Notes: generated by a model not told the origin, from the sequence alone. DNA of 64,000 nucleotides from Actinomycetales bacterium (GCA_016710645.1 JADJVI010000031.1:1-64000); one strand, 5' to 3'. Shown: positions 50,699 to 59,764, counted from the stretch's first letter. Program-made: numbers and translations.

Positions 50699-53407
50699 TC
50701 ACCCTGGCAGGGGTTGGACCCCGGCGCCCTGTTGGCAGATGAGATGGGCGACCAGCGCCGTCCAGCCCGTCTGGTGGGCGGCTCCCAGCCCCCGACCGGT
50801 GTCGCCGTGGAAGTACTCACTGAACACCGGATGGTCGCTCCACAGGGGTCCGCTGAGGTGGTCGCGCGGGTCGCTAGGCCGTCGACCGTCGGGGCCCGGG
50901 CGAAACAAGCTCACCAGACGACGTTCCAGATCGGCAGCGACCTCGGTGAGGCCGACCAGGTGACCAGACCCCGTCGGGTACTCGACGCGGACCTCGGAAC
51001 CTGCGCCCACGGCATACCCTCGTAGTGCGTCTGCGAGCAGCACGTTGACGGGGAACCAAATCGGGCCACGCCAGTTGGAGTTTCCCCCGAACATCGGCGA
51101 ATCCGACTCCCCCGCAACGTATTCGATCTCGACGAAGCCATTGGGCAATTCGACCCGCACACCACCCCGATAGGCCGCGGACAACGACCGAATCCCGTGT
51201 GGTGCAAGGAATTCCGCTTGATCGAGCATGACGGATAACAACCGGGTATGCCGTGTCGGGTCGATGAGCATGAGGGTCGCTGGGCCGTAGGGGCCCTCGC
51301 CCTGCAGCACCGCGTCGGTCTCCTCCGGGCGGTTGCGTTGCAGCCACCGCAGCCGCTCCATGAAGTCGGGCAGTTCACGAGCGACCCAGTCCGGCACGAC
51401 CGCGACGGCCAGTAGCGGCAGCAGCCCGACCAGCGAGCGCACCCGCAGCCGACGGGCGTTGCCGTAGACGTCGTCGGACAGCAGGGGCAGCAGGACGTCG
51501 TAATAGAAGCCGTCCTCCTCGTCCCAGAGCGACACGCTGTCCGTGCCGAAGGTCTCGACGGCCGTCGAGATCGCGAGAAAGCGCTCGAGGAAGGTCGTGG
51601 CCAGGTCGTCCCAGGCGGTGTCGCCTCGGGAGAGCTCCAGCGCCATCCGGAGCATGGTCAGGCAGTGGAAGGCGACCCAGCTGGTGGCGTCGGACTGCTC
51701 CAGTCGCCAGCCCTCGGGCACCCCGTGCGAGCGATCGAAGACCCCGATGTTGTCCATCCCGAGGAAGCCACCCTCGAAGAGGTTGGAATCGTCGGCGTCC
51801 TTGCGGTTGACCCACCAGCCGAGGTTGAGCAGCAGCTTGGTCGTGATCCTGATGAGGAAGTCGACGTCCCAGCCGCCGTCGAGCTCGTAGACCTGCCAGG
51901 CGGCCCAGGCGTGCACGGGCGGGTTGACGTCGGAGAAGGCCCACTCGTAAGCCGGCAGTTGACCGCTGGGATGTTGCGCCCATTCCCGGCAGATCAGCCG
52001 CAACTGGTCCTTGGCGAAGGCCGGGTCGATGTGAGCCAGCGCCACGCAGTGGAAAGCCAGGTCCCACGAGGCGAACCACGGGTACTCCCACTCGTCGGGC
52101 ATCGAGATGACGTCGGCCAGGGCCAGATGTCGCCACGAGGTGTTGCGTCCGAAGGGCTCCGGCGCCCGTCGTGACTGAGGGGGCGGCGGGGTCGCCGGGT
52201 CGCCGTCGAGCCACTGGGCGACGTTGTAGCGGTAGAGCTGTTTGCCCCACAGCAGCCCGGCGAAGGCCCGACGCGCGACGTGTCGGTCCTCGGGGTCGAC
52301 GCCAGCCGGGATCACGGCGCGGTAGAAGGCGTCGGCCTCGGCCTTGCGCTCGCGCAGCGTGGCGCGGAAGGCCTTGCCGAAGGGACGATCGGGCACCGCC
52401 CCCGACCTCAGCCGGAGGTTGACCGTCACCGTGGCGCCCGGCGCGACCGCATCCACGTGGTAGCGCAACCCCACCTTGGTGCCGGTCTGCTCGGGGTTGA
52501 GGCCGGTGCGGACCCCGTGCACGATGGCCCGGTCGATGCCGTCCTTCGGGTATGCCGTGGCGTTGGCTTCCGCTCCCCAGAGCGCGATCGCGTTGGTCTC
52601 GTTGTCGCAGACCATGACCTCGGGCCGACCCTCGGCGAAGAGGCGATAGATCCCGAGGTACCCATGCCTGGCTTCGACGGCCACCAGGTCGGCGTCGTCG
52701 AGGTCGTCCGCGCCCATGACCCGAATCGTGGGGATGCGTCCATCGCGTCCCCACCGCCAGGTGTTGCGAAACCAGAGCTGTGGGACGAGATCCAGCGGCG
52801 CCGGATCCGGGCCGTGATTGGTGGCCTCGATCCGGATGCAGATGTCCTCGGGTGCTGCCTTGGCGTGGGTGACCGTGACGTCGAAGAAGCGGTTGTCGTC
52901 CAGGACACCGGTGTCCGAGAGCTCGTATTCGTCCTCGTAGCGGGTGCGCGCGGCGTTGGTGGCGACGAGGTCGGCATACGGGAAGGCCCGTTGGGGGTAG
53001 CGGTAGAGCCACTCGGCATACGAGTGCGTCGGGGTGGCGTCGAGGTGCCACCAGTACTCCTTGACGTCCTCGCCGTGGTTGCCCTGCTCGTTGGTCAGGC
53101 CGAAGAGCCGCTCCTTGAGCCGGTCGTCCTGGCCGTTCCATAGCGCGATCCCGAGGTTGAGGAAGCCCCAGCGGTCGCACAGCCCCGCCAGGCCGTCCTC
53201 GCCCCACCGATAGGTGCGCTGGTGAGCCTGGTCAAAGGGGAACGACTCCCACGCGTCGCCATCAGCCGAGTAGTCCTCGCGCACCGTCCCCCACTGGCGC
53301 GCACTGACGTATGGACCCCATTGGCGCCAGGGGTCCGAGTCGTCGGGCGACTCGGCCAACCGCACATGTTCGGCCGTGCGAGCGTGCTTACTGGAGGTCT
53401 TGGCCAC
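50699..53407 (-). CDS. MGH1-like (GH63-type) glycoside hydrolase
   Basis: A 902-residue cytoplasmic glucosidase-like enzyme, no signal peptide. The N-terminal beta domain (to about 330) contains KEYWWHLDATPTHSYAEWLYRYPQ and FFDVTVTHAKA. The (alpha/alpha)6 catalytic barrel has LLWGKQLYRYNVAQWL near 370, PWFASWDLAFHCVALAHIDP near 440 (acid Asp candidate), QLPAYEWAFSDVNPPVHAWA and LFEGGFLGMDNIGVFDRS. MGH1-like members hydrolyse glucosylglycerate or mannosylglycerate-type solutes. The GTG/ATG start at 53407 lacks a clear ribosome site. It is the largest gene in the window. Confidence 0.85.
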   Translation of the reverse strand: MAKTSSKHARTAEHVRLAESPDDSDPWRQWGPYVSARQWGTVREDYSADGDAWESFPFDQAHQRTYRWGEDGLAGLCDRWGFLNLGIALWNGQDDRLKERLFGLTNEQGNHGEDVKEYWWHLDATPTHSYAEWLYRYPQRAFPYADLVATNAARTRYEDEYELSDTGVLDDNRFFDVTVTHAKAAPEDICIRIEATNHGPDPAPLDLVPQLWFRNTWRWGRDGRIPTIRVMGADDLDDADLVAVEARHGYLGIYRLFAEGRPEVMVCDNETNAIALWGAEANATAYPKDGIDRAIVHGVRTGLNPEQTGTKVGLRYHVDAVAPGATVTVNLRLRSGAVPDRPFGKAFRATLRERKAEADAFYRAVIPAGVDPEDRHVARRAFAGLLWGKQLYRYNVAQWLDGDPATPPPPQSRRAPEPFGRNTSWRHLALADVISMPDEWEYPWFASWDLAFHCVALAHIDPAFAKDQLRLICREWAQHPSGQLPAYEWAFSDVNPPVHAWAAWQVYELDGGWDVDFLIRITTKLLLNLGWWVNRKDADDSNLFEGGFLGMDNIGVFDRSHGVPEGWRLEQSDATSWVAFHCLTMLRMALELSRGDTAWDDLATTFLERFLAISTAVETFGTDSVSLWDEEDGFYYDVLLPLLSDDVYGNARRLRVRSLVGLLPLLAVAVVPDWVARELPDFMERLRWLQRNRPEETDAVLQGEGPYGPATLMLIDPTRHTRLLSVMLDQAEFLAPHGIRSLSAAYRGGVRVELPNGFVEIEYVAGESDSPMFGGNSNWRGPIWFPVNVLLADALRGYAVGAGSEVRVEYPTGSGHLVGLTEVAADLERRLVSLFRPGPDGRRPSDPRDHLSGPLWSDHPVFSEYFHGDTGRGLGAAHQTGWTALVAHLICQQGAGVQPLPG

Positions 53408-53466
53408 GGTTCAGCTTGCCACGTCGGTTGGGGAACCCTGTCGCGCTCTCGCGCACGGTGCCAGGG

Positions 53467-54486
53467 TCAGGGCACAATGCCGGTGTAGGCGTTGAGCGCC
53501 AGCTGCCCGCCCAAGTGGGCATAGAGGACCGTGCTGTCGGCCGGGATGGCGCGGCTGGTCACCAGGTCGACCAGGCCGGCCATCGACTTCCCTTCGTAGA
53601 CGGGGTCGATGATCATCGCCTCCATCCGACCGGACAGCCGGATCGCCTCCAAGGTCGACTCGACCGGGATGCCGTACTTATCGCCGGCCCAGCCCTCCAG
53701 CACGGTGATCTCGTCGTCACGCAGCTCGCGTCCCAGCCCGATGAGGTCGGCCGTATGCCGTGCAATCCGGCCGACCTGGTCGCGGGTCTGGTCGATGGTC
53801 GCCGACGCGTCAATACCAATGACCCGTCGGGGACGGCCACCGGCCTGCTCCAGCGCGGCGAATCCGGCGATCATGCCGGCGTGGGTCGAGCCCGTGACTG
53901 TGCACACGATGATCGTGTCGAAGAAGACGCCCAGGGCCTTCTCCTGCTCGGCGACCTCGTAGGCCCAGTTGGCGAATCCCAGCCCCCCGAGCCGGTGTTC
54001 GGACGCGCCCGCCGGGATGGGATAGGGCTTGCCGCCCCTGGCCTCCACGTCGTTGAGCGCGTCTTGCCAGCTCTCGCGGATGCCGATGTCGAAGCCGTGC
54101 GGGTCGATCCGCACCTCGGCGCCCATGATTCGAGAGAGCTGGATGTTGCCCACGCGGTCGTTGAGCGGGTCGGGCCAGTCCACCCAGGTCTCCTGCACGA
54201 GCACCGCCTTGAGCCCGAGGTGGGCGGCCACCGCGGCGACCTGCCGAGTGTGGTTGCTCTGGTAGCCACCGATCGACACCAACGTGTCGGCGCCCGAGGC
54301 GAGGATGTCGGGGACGATGTACTCCAGCTTGCGCACCTTGTTGCCACCGAAGGCGAGCCCCGAGCTCACGTCCTCGCGCTTGGCCCAAATCTGGGCCCCA
54401 CCCAGGTGCGCGGTGAGTCGGTCCAGCCGCTGCAGCGGGCTCGGACCGAAGGTCAACGGGTAACGCTCGAAGTCGGAGATGGCCAC
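53467..54486 (-). CDS. acdS: 1-aminocyclopropane-1-carboxylate (ACC) deaminase
   Basis: A fold-type II PLP enzyme of 339 residues that cleaves ACC, the plant ethylene precursor, to 2-oxobutyrate and ammonia. FERYPLTFGPSPLQRL opens the protein. The PLP Lys is in AFGGNKVRKLEY near 51. SIGGYQSNHTRQVAAVAAHLG, CTVTGSTHAGM and YAHLGGQLALNAY are present. GIPVESTLEAIRLSG keeps Glu where true ACC deaminases have Glu295, and HLGG keeps Leu322, which separates them from D-cysteine desulfhydrases. GTG 54486 follows GAGGAG with good spacing. It suggests contact with plants or soil. Confidence 0.92.
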   Translation of the reverse strand: MAISDFERYPLTFGPSPLQRLDRLTAHLGGAQIWAKREDVSSGLAFGGNKVRKLEYIVPDILASGADTLVSIGGYQSNHTRQVAAVAAHLGLKAVLVQETWVDWPDPLNDRVGNIQLSRIMGAEVRIDPHGFDIGIRESWQDALNDVEARGGKPYPIPAGASEHRLGGLGFANWAYEVAEQEKALGVFFDTIIVCTVTGSTHAGMIAGFAALEQAGGRPRRVIGIDASATIDQTRDQVGRIARHTADLIGLGRELRDDEITVLEGWAGDKYGIPVESTLEAIRLSGRMEAMIIDPVYEGKSMAGLVDLVTSRAIPADSTVLYAHLGGQLALNAYTGIVP

Positions 54487-54538
54487 AGGGTGCTCCTCGG
54501 TCCGGGTGTGCCGCGCGGGGTCGGGCTGCGAGGCCAGG

Positions 54539-55048
54539 CTAGGGCACGCGGGGATCGCTGGACCGGTGGGCACGCAGGTCGGCGACGAGGCGCGGCACCC
54601 GCCACTGGCGCACCAGCCTCAGCCACGTGCGCGCCGGATAGGCCAGCCGGACGACGTAGTAGTTGAGGTACTCCGCGACGCCAAAGAGCCACGCCAAGAC
54701 CACGACGGTCCGCCCCAAGACGTCTTCGGGCCACCAGGCGACCACTGCGGCGCCAGCCGCGGCGAAGAGCACCGGATTGATCGCCGCGAAAGCCCGGTAG
54801 GTGCTCACCAACCGCGGCGGCATCGGCGACACGCCAACCCAGGATCGGGCGGCCAGCCAGTAGCAGCCGCCCTGGAGCAGGACGACCACGAGGGGAACCA
54901 CCGCGGCCCAGAGCGCCCACCGACCCGGACCTGACAGGTGGTTACCCACGGAGGGAGCCGCGAGTGTGAACACCCCCGCCGACGCGAGTTCACCCACCCC
55001 GAGGCTCAGGTAAGTCCGGCGCAGTTCCTCGCGTCGCTCGGGTGCCAT
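54539..55048 (-). CDS. Hypothetical membrane protein
   Basis: A 169-residue protein with four hydrophobic segments (about 18-34, 42-62, 85-105, 110-130) and a basic C-terminus (RTWLRLVRQWRVPRLVADLRAHR). GVAEYLNYYVVRLAYP near 132 is the most distinctive stretch. No family name can be given. ATG 55048 begins MAPERREELRRTYLSLG, which is shared style with actinobacterial homologues; the 67 codons upstream in frame overlap hflX and are shadows. It may follow hflX in one transcript, 13 bases apart. Confidence 0.65.
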   Translation of the reverse strand: MAPERREELRRTYLSLGVGELASAGVFTLAAPSVGNHLSGPGRWALWAAVVPLVVVLLQGGCYWLAARSWVGVSPMPPRLVSTYRAFAAINPVLFAAAGAAVVAWWPEDVLGRTVVVLAWLFGVAEYLNYYVVRLAYPARTWLRLVRQWRVPRLVADLRAHRSSDPRVP

Positions 55049-55061
55049 GGCCCGGAACGAC

Positions 55062-56519
55062 TCAGACCCGGTATGCCGTGTAGTCACCGATGCGGTGCGC
55101 GTGCACCTTCGCGTGGACTCGGGTCCCCTCGGGAGTGTGCTCGCTGGCGAGGATCTCGCCGTTCTCGTGCAACCGATTGAGCACGTCACCCCGCTCATAG
55201 GGGATGAGCACGTCGATCTCGACGTCAGGTTTGGGCAATTCGTCGGCAATGAGCGTCAGGAGAGCATCGATCCCCTGCCCGGTCCGAGCCGACACGACGA
55301 CCGAGTGTTTGTGCCGTCGGGTCAGCCGGTCGAGCACCTCGGGGTCGGACGCGTCGGCCTTGTTGATGACGATGATCTCCTTGAGATCACCCGCCCCCTC
55401 GACCTGCGCGAGCACTTCGCGCACCGCGCTGATCTGACCCTCGGGGTCGGGGTGCGAGCCGTCGACAACGTGCAGCAGCAAGTCGCAGTCGCCGACCTCC
55501 TCCAGAGTGGACCGGAATGCCTCGACCAGTTGATGGGGCAACGCCCGCACGAACCCCACCGTGTCGACGAGCGTGTACTCCCGGCCATCGGCGGTCTCGG
55601 CTCTGCGGACGGTCGGGTCGAGGGTGGCGAAGAGCTGGTTCTCGACCAGCACCCCGGCACCGGTGATCCGGTTGAGGATCGAGGACTTTCCGGCGTTGGT
55701 GTAGCCCGCGATGGCCACGCTCGGGACGTGTCCGGCCTTGCGGGAATGCCGTTTGGTGTCGCGGCCGGTCTTCATCAAGGAGATCTCGCGGCGCAGCTTG
55801 GCCATCCGGGTGTTGATCCGGCGTCGGTCGAGTTCGATCTTCGTCTCACCGGGGCCGCGCGACCCGATGCCCTCACCGCCGGCGACCCGGCCACCGGCCT
55901 GCCGGGACATCGACTCACCCCACCCGCGCAGCCGCGGGAGGAGGTACTGAAGTTGGGCCAGCTCGACCTGGGCCTTGCCCTCCCGGCTCTTGGCGTGCTG
56001 GGCGAAGATGTCGAGGATGAGCGCGGTGCGGTCGATGACCTTGACCTTGACGACGTCCTCCAGCGCGCGCCGCTGGCCGGGTGCGAGCTCCCCGTCGCAG
56101 ATGACGGTGTCCGCTCCCTCGGAGGCGACGATGTCCCGCAACTCCTGGGCCTTGCCCTTGCCGAGGAAGGTCGCCGGATCGGGGCTCTGCCGACGCTGGA
56201 TCACCCCGTCAAGCACCGTGGAGCCGGCCGTTTCGGCGAGGGCCGCGAGCTCGCGCAGCGAGTTCTCGGCGTCGGTCACGGTGCCGTCGGTCCACACCGC
56301 GGCGAGCACGACCCGCTCGAGGCGCAGTTGCCGGTATTCGACCTCGGTGACATCGGTGAGTTCGGTGGACAGTCCCGACACCCGGCGCAGCGCGGCCCGC
56401 TCTTCGCGGTCGAACTGCTCGCCGTCGTAGTCGGCGGTGGGCTCGACTCCGTCCAGCAGGTTATCGGGGTCGGCGAGGGCGGCGGCTTTGCCGGTGAGCA
56501 CGGTATTGCGTCGGGTCAT
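55062..56519 (-). CDS. hflX: GTPase HflX
   Basis: A ribosome-splitting stress GTPase of 485 residues. The N-terminal nucleotide-binding-like domain has FLGKGKAQELRDIV near 135 and the coiled coil GPGETKIELDRRRINTRMAKLRREI near 230. The G domain has G1 AGYTNAGKSSILNRI near 275, G3 DTVGFVRALP near 322 and G4 VINKADASD near 385. It ends HAHRIGDYTAYRV. ATG 56519 follows GGGAGG. The position near miaA/miaB/dapF and recA is common in actinobacteria. The stop codon region carries a motif copy (55071). Confidence 0.96.
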   Translation of the reverse strand: MTRRNTVLTGKAAALADPDNLLDGVEPTADYDGEQFDREERAALRRVSGLSTELTDVTEVEYRQLRLERVVLAAVWTDGTVTDAENSLRELAALAETAGSTVLDGVIQRRQSPDPATFLGKGKAQELRDIVASEGADTVICDGELAPGQRRALEDVVKVKVIDRTALILDIFAQHAKSREGKAQVELAQLQYLLPRLRGWGESMSRQAGGRVAGGEGIGSRGPGETKIELDRRRINTRMAKLRREISLMKTGRDTKRHSRKAGHVPSVAIAGYTNAGKSSILNRITGAGVLVENQLFATLDPTVRRAETADGREYTLVDTVGFVRALPHQLVEAFRSTLEEVGDCDLLLHVVDGSHPDPEGQISAVREVLAQVEGAGDLKEIIVINKADASDPEVLDRLTRRHKHSVVVSARTGQGIDALLTLIADELPKPDVEIDVLIPYERGDVLNRLHENGEILASEHTPEGTRVHAKVHAHRIGDYTAYRV

Positions 56520-56572
56520 GGTCCTCCCAGGGTCGCACGAACCCCGCGCGTCGCCCAACCGGATATCCGCCG

Positions 56573-57274
56573 TCAGAGCGCCAGCGCGGCCCTCGCCCGG
56601 ATGATGGCCTTGGCTGTCACGTCGGGAAGGAGCTCGTCCGGAAGGCCGTCAAAGATGAGAACCAGCAGCACATCGGTCACCTGGGCCGCCACCCAGGTCT
56701 GGCTCCGGCTGCCGCCTTCGAGGGTGTAGCTCAGCCGCACCGAGCGCGCCCCCGGCGAGGCCGGCAGCGCCGGTCCGGGGGTCAGGGACCCGTCCACCTG
56801 GGTGAGGCCGCCAATGGCCACGCGCACCATCGGACAAGCCGACCCGGCAGCCGCGCCCCACTGCGCGACAGCGGTCGCTGCGGAGTCACTGGAAGGCGCA
56901 GTCCGCAGCCATTCGCCCAGCACCCCCTTGCGATCCGGCGAGAGCAGCAACGTCACGTCGGCGAGTTTGGCGTCGAAGTTCGGTCCGGTGCGCAGCACAA
57001 CGGGAGCGCACGCCCGGTCGTCGGAGGAGAGTTCCACCTTGACGGCGCTGGGCAGGAGCGACGGTCGGGCGCGCGTCGTGCCAGCGGGGAGATCAGGCAC
57101 CTGCAGCAGTGCCTGCTGCAGCAGCCCCAGCGATCGCACCTGTCCGTTGGGCTGCTCGCCCGTCCCGATCGATCCAGACGGGTCCGCCGTGCTCAAGAGC
57201 GGCGCCACCAGGCATCCCGAGGCGCCAAGGACGACACTGACCGCCATCAGCGCGGCTGCCAGCGCACGTCTCAT
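56573..57274 (-). CDS. Hypothetical lipoprotein, sensor-domain-like
   Basis: A 233-residue exported protein. The signal MRRALAAALMAVSVVLGASGC ends in a lipobox with Cys21. The mature part has two Cys (DRACAPVVL, GSACPMVRV) that may pair, and a beta-rich fold resembling the PknH-like extracytoplasmic sensor domain (AQWGAAAGSAC, LTQVDGSLTP, SRSQTWVAAQVTDVLLVLIF). That resemblance is an impression. TAGGCT lies seven bases upstream of ATG 57274 on the minus strand, so it is probably leaderless. It diverges from the methyltransferase by 70 bases. Confidence 0.75.
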   Translation of the reverse strand: MRRALAAALMAVSVVLGASGCLVAPLLSTADPSGSIGTGEQPNGQVRSLGLLQQALLQVPDLPAGTTRARPSLLPSAVKVELSSDDRACAPVVLRTGPNFDAKLADVTLLLSPDRKGVLGEWLRTAPSSDSAATAVAQWGAAAGSACPMVRVAIGGLTQVDGSLTPGPALPASPGARSVRLSYTLEGGSRSQTWVAAQVTDVLLVLIFDGLPDELLPDVTAKAIIRARAALAL

Positions 57275-57344
57275 GCGCGGAAGCCTAGCCAGCCAGCCGC
57301 TCACGGAGCGGTCCGAGGGCGCAGATCGCCTAGAGTCGGCTGCC

Positions 57345-57944
57345 GTGACGACCGAGCACTACTTCTCCGCCGATCCCGCCGGCCCGGAGGATCGCCGAAC
57401 CATCACCGTGCGGCTGGCCGACCGCGATGTGCGGGTCGTCACGGCCGCGGGCACCTTCTCCCCCGACCATCTCGACACCGGCACCCGCGTGCTGCTCGAC
57501 GAAGTGCCCGACCCGCCCGCAACTGGCGCCCTGCTGGATCTCGGGTGCGGCTGGGGCGCGATCGCCCTCACCCTCGGCCTGCTCTCTCCCACCGCTGACG
57601 TGTATGCCGTGGACGTCAACGAGCGCGCCCTGGCGCTCACCCGCGAGAACGCCGCCGAGCTGGGCCTGGACCGGGTCGTTGCCTGCCGACCCGAGATGGT
57701 CGATCCGACGTTGCGTTTCGCGACGATCTGGTCCAACCCCCCGATCCGCGTGGGCAAGGCCGTCCTGCACGAGATGCTCACGACTTGGCTGCCGAGGCTG
57801 GAACCGGACGGCACGGCATACCTCGTGGTCGCGAAGAAGTTGGGGGCCGACTCGCTCGCGCGCTGGATCGAGCACGAACTCGGTATGCCGTGCCGCCGGC
57901 TCGCGATCGCGCGCGGCTTCCGGGTGCTCGCCGTCAGTCGGTGA
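57345..57944 (+). CDS. RsmC-like class I methyltransferase
   Basis: A 199-residue single-domain methyltransferase of the RsmC/RlmG group. HYFSADPAGPEDRRTITVRL opens it. TFSPDHLDTGTRVLLDEVP and LLDLGCGWGAIALTLGLLSP bind SAM near 65. The catalytic-type motif is ATIWSNPPIRVGKAVLHEML (NPP) near 130. It ends RGFRVLAVSR. The group methylates guanine in rRNA; the exact base here is unknown. GTG 57345 is eight bases after TAGAGT, hence leaderless. Motif copies at 57813 and 57883 form a 13-bp inverted pair in its 3' part. It overlaps dapF by 11 bases. Confidence 0.9.
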   Translation: MTTEHYFSADPAGPEDRRTITVRLADRDVRVVTAAGTFSPDHLDTGTRVLLDEVPDPPATGALLDLGCGWGAIALTLGLLSPTADVYAVDVNERALALTRENAAELGLDRVVACRPEMVDPTLRFATIWSNPPIRVGKAVLHEMLTTWLPRLEPDGTAYLVVAKKLGADSLARWIEHELGMPCRRLAIARGFRVLAVSR

Positions 57945-58812
57945 AAACGCCGTCGGCCACCAGGGCCGCGGGCCCGGCGAGCTCCACGGTCTCGTCCGCC
58001 TCGACCGTGACGGTCAGCCGCCCTCCCGGGACATCGACGGTCCAGACCCGCGTGTCGTGAGCCGAGCCCTCCCACCAACGCACGGCGAGGGCAGCGGCCA
58101 CCGCGCCGGTGCCGCACGATCGGGTCTCCCCCACCCCGCGCTCGTGCACGCGCATCGCGAGGTGGCCCGGGCCAACGGCTCGGACGAATTCGACGTTCGT
58201 CCCTTCGGGCGGGATGGGGGCGACGGCCGGTGCGACCGTGAGGTCGAGGTCGGCGAGATCGATCTCGGGGGGCAGCACGACGACGGTGTGCGGGTTACCA
58301 AGGTCGATGCGCAAGCCCGGCAGGTCAGGGGCACCAGCAGCGGACACGACGGCGGTGAAGCCTTCGGCGGCGGCTTGTTCGGGGTCTTCCAGGCGCCAAG
58401 GGCCGAGGTTGACGGCATACCCAGTGGCCGTGGTGCGCACGTGCTTGAGCCCGGCACGGGTCGCGATCGCGAAATCGGGTCCGGCTTCCAGCCCCTCGCG
58501 GGTGAGATAGGCCGCGAAGACCCGGGTGCCGTTGCCGCACATCTGGGCCACCGAACCGTCGGCATTGCGGTAGTCCATGAACCAGCGAGCCTGGTCAGCC
58601 AGGGCGCGCACCTCGGGCTCGATGGCGTGGACGGTGGGGCCGATCCGGATCACGCCGTCGCCGCCGATGCCGGCCCGCCGGTCAGCCAGCCGAGATACCA
58701 GAGCGGGTGTGAGGTCGAGGGTGCCGTCAAGGTCGGGGACGAGCACGAAGTCGTTCTGAGTCCCGTGGCCCTTGATGAAGGGCAAGCCAGCCCCGCCCGC
58801 GCGCGTCGTCAT
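57934..58812 (-). CDS. dapF: Diaminopimelate epimerase
   Basis: A PLP-independent epimerase of 292 residues converting LL- to meso-diaminopimelate for lysine and peptidoglycan. FIKGHGTQNDFVLVPD opens the first lobe. The catalytic Cys pair is in AQMCGNGTRVFAAYL near 90 and ETRSCGTGAVAAALA near 232. GIGGDGVIRI and NPHTVVVLPP are also present. ATG 58812 follows the miaA stop by four bases, so it is cotranscribed from def-miaA. Confidence 0.96.
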   Translation of the reverse strand: MTTRAGGAGLPFIKGHGTQNDFVLVPDLDGTLDLTPALVSRLADRRAGIGGDGVIRIGPTVHAIEPEVRALADQARWFMDYRNADGSVAQMCGNGTRVFAAYLTREGLEAGPDFAIATRAGLKHVRTTATGYAVNLGPWRLEDPEQAAAEGFTAVVSAAGAPDLPGLRIDLGNPHTVVVLPPEIDLADLDLTVAPAVAPIPPEGTNVEFVRAVGPGHLAMRVHERGVGETRSCGTGAVAAALAVRWWEGSAHDTRVWTVDVPGGRLTVTVEADETVELAGPAALVADGVFTD

Positions 58813-58816
58813 AGCG

Positions 58817-59764
58817 TCATTCTCCCTGGTGTGCGGCTCGCCAGATCGCCATCGCCCGGTCGAGCAGGTCAGGGGCATCGGCGGGGACCCAGGAGATTCG
58901 GGGGTCGGGACCAAACCAGGACTGCTGTCGTCGGGCGAACTTGCGGGTGAGCGTCGCGGTGTCGGCGACGGCCTGGGCCTCCGTGAGATCTCCGCGAAGG
59001 CAGGCGATGGCCTGGGCATAGCCGATCGCGGTGCGGGCGGTGCGCCCGTCGGCCAGCCCCTGCGTAAGCAGGAACGTGACCTCGTCGAGCAAGCCGTGGG
59101 CGAACATCGCGGCGCTGCGGGCGTTGATGCGGGCATCAAGCGCCGGGCGGTCCAGGGTCAGCCCGATCACCGTCGTGGGTCGCACCGTCTGCCTCGTGGG
59201 CAGCGTGGCGCTGAACGGTGCGCCGGTCAGCTCGATGACCTCCAGCGCCCGGACGATCCGGCGCCCGTTGCGCGGCTCGATCCGCGCGGCCGCCACCGGA
59301 TCGCGTTGTCCGAGAACGGCATACAGGGCCTCGACACCCTCGGAGGTGAGCCGCTCCTCCCAGCGGGCACGGACGGCTGGGTCGGTCGGAGGGATGTCGA
59401 GGTGGTCCAGTGCCGCGCGCACGTAGAGCCCCGACCCGCCGACGAGAATCGGCACCCCGCCGCGGGCCAGGATTGCGGCGATGTCGCCGCGCGAGGCCTG
59501 CTGGTATGCCGCGACGCTGGCTTCCGCGGTGACGTCCAGGACGTCGAGCTGATGGTGAGGTATGCCGTGCCGTTGCGCCACGGAGAGCTTGGCCGTGCCG
59601 ATGTCCATGCCGCGATAGAGCTGCATGGCGTCGGCATTGACGATCTCTCCGCCGAGCTTCTCGGCCAGCGCAACGGCCAGGTCAGACTTGCCCGTGGCCG
59701 TCGGGCCGACGATGGCCAGGACGCGCCCAGCGGCTGGTGTCGACTCGGGCGGCGAGCCGGTCAC
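58817..59764 (-). CDS. miaA: tRNA dimethylallyltransferase
   Basis: Adds the isopentenyl group to A37 of tRNAs reading U-initial codons; 315 residues. The P-loop is VGPTATGKSDLAVALA near 18, followed by VNADAMQLYRGMDIGTAKL, HHQLDVLDVTAEASVA, GGSGLYVRAALDHLD and RNGRRIVRALEVIELTG. The start is GTG 59764, overlapping the def stop by four bases. miaB, which completes the modification, lies upstream in the same run. The dispersed motif at 59560 is read His-Gly-Ile-Pro-His with an ATA codon. Confidence 0.96.
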   Translation of the reverse strand: MTGSPPESTPAAGRVLAIVGPTATGKSDLAVALAEKLGGEIVNADAMQLYRGMDIGTAKLSVAQRHGIPHHQLDVLDVTAEASVAAYQQASRGDIAAILARGGVPILVGGSGLYVRAALDHLDIPPTDPAVRARWEERLTSEGVEALYAVLGQRDPVAAARIEPRNGRRIVRALEVIELTGAPFSATLPTRQTVRPTTVIGLTLDRPALDARINARSAAMFAHGLLDEVTFLLTQGLADGRTARTAIGYAQAIACLRGDLTEAQAVADTATLTRKFARRQQSWFGPDPRISWVPADAPDLLDRAMAIWRAAHQGE

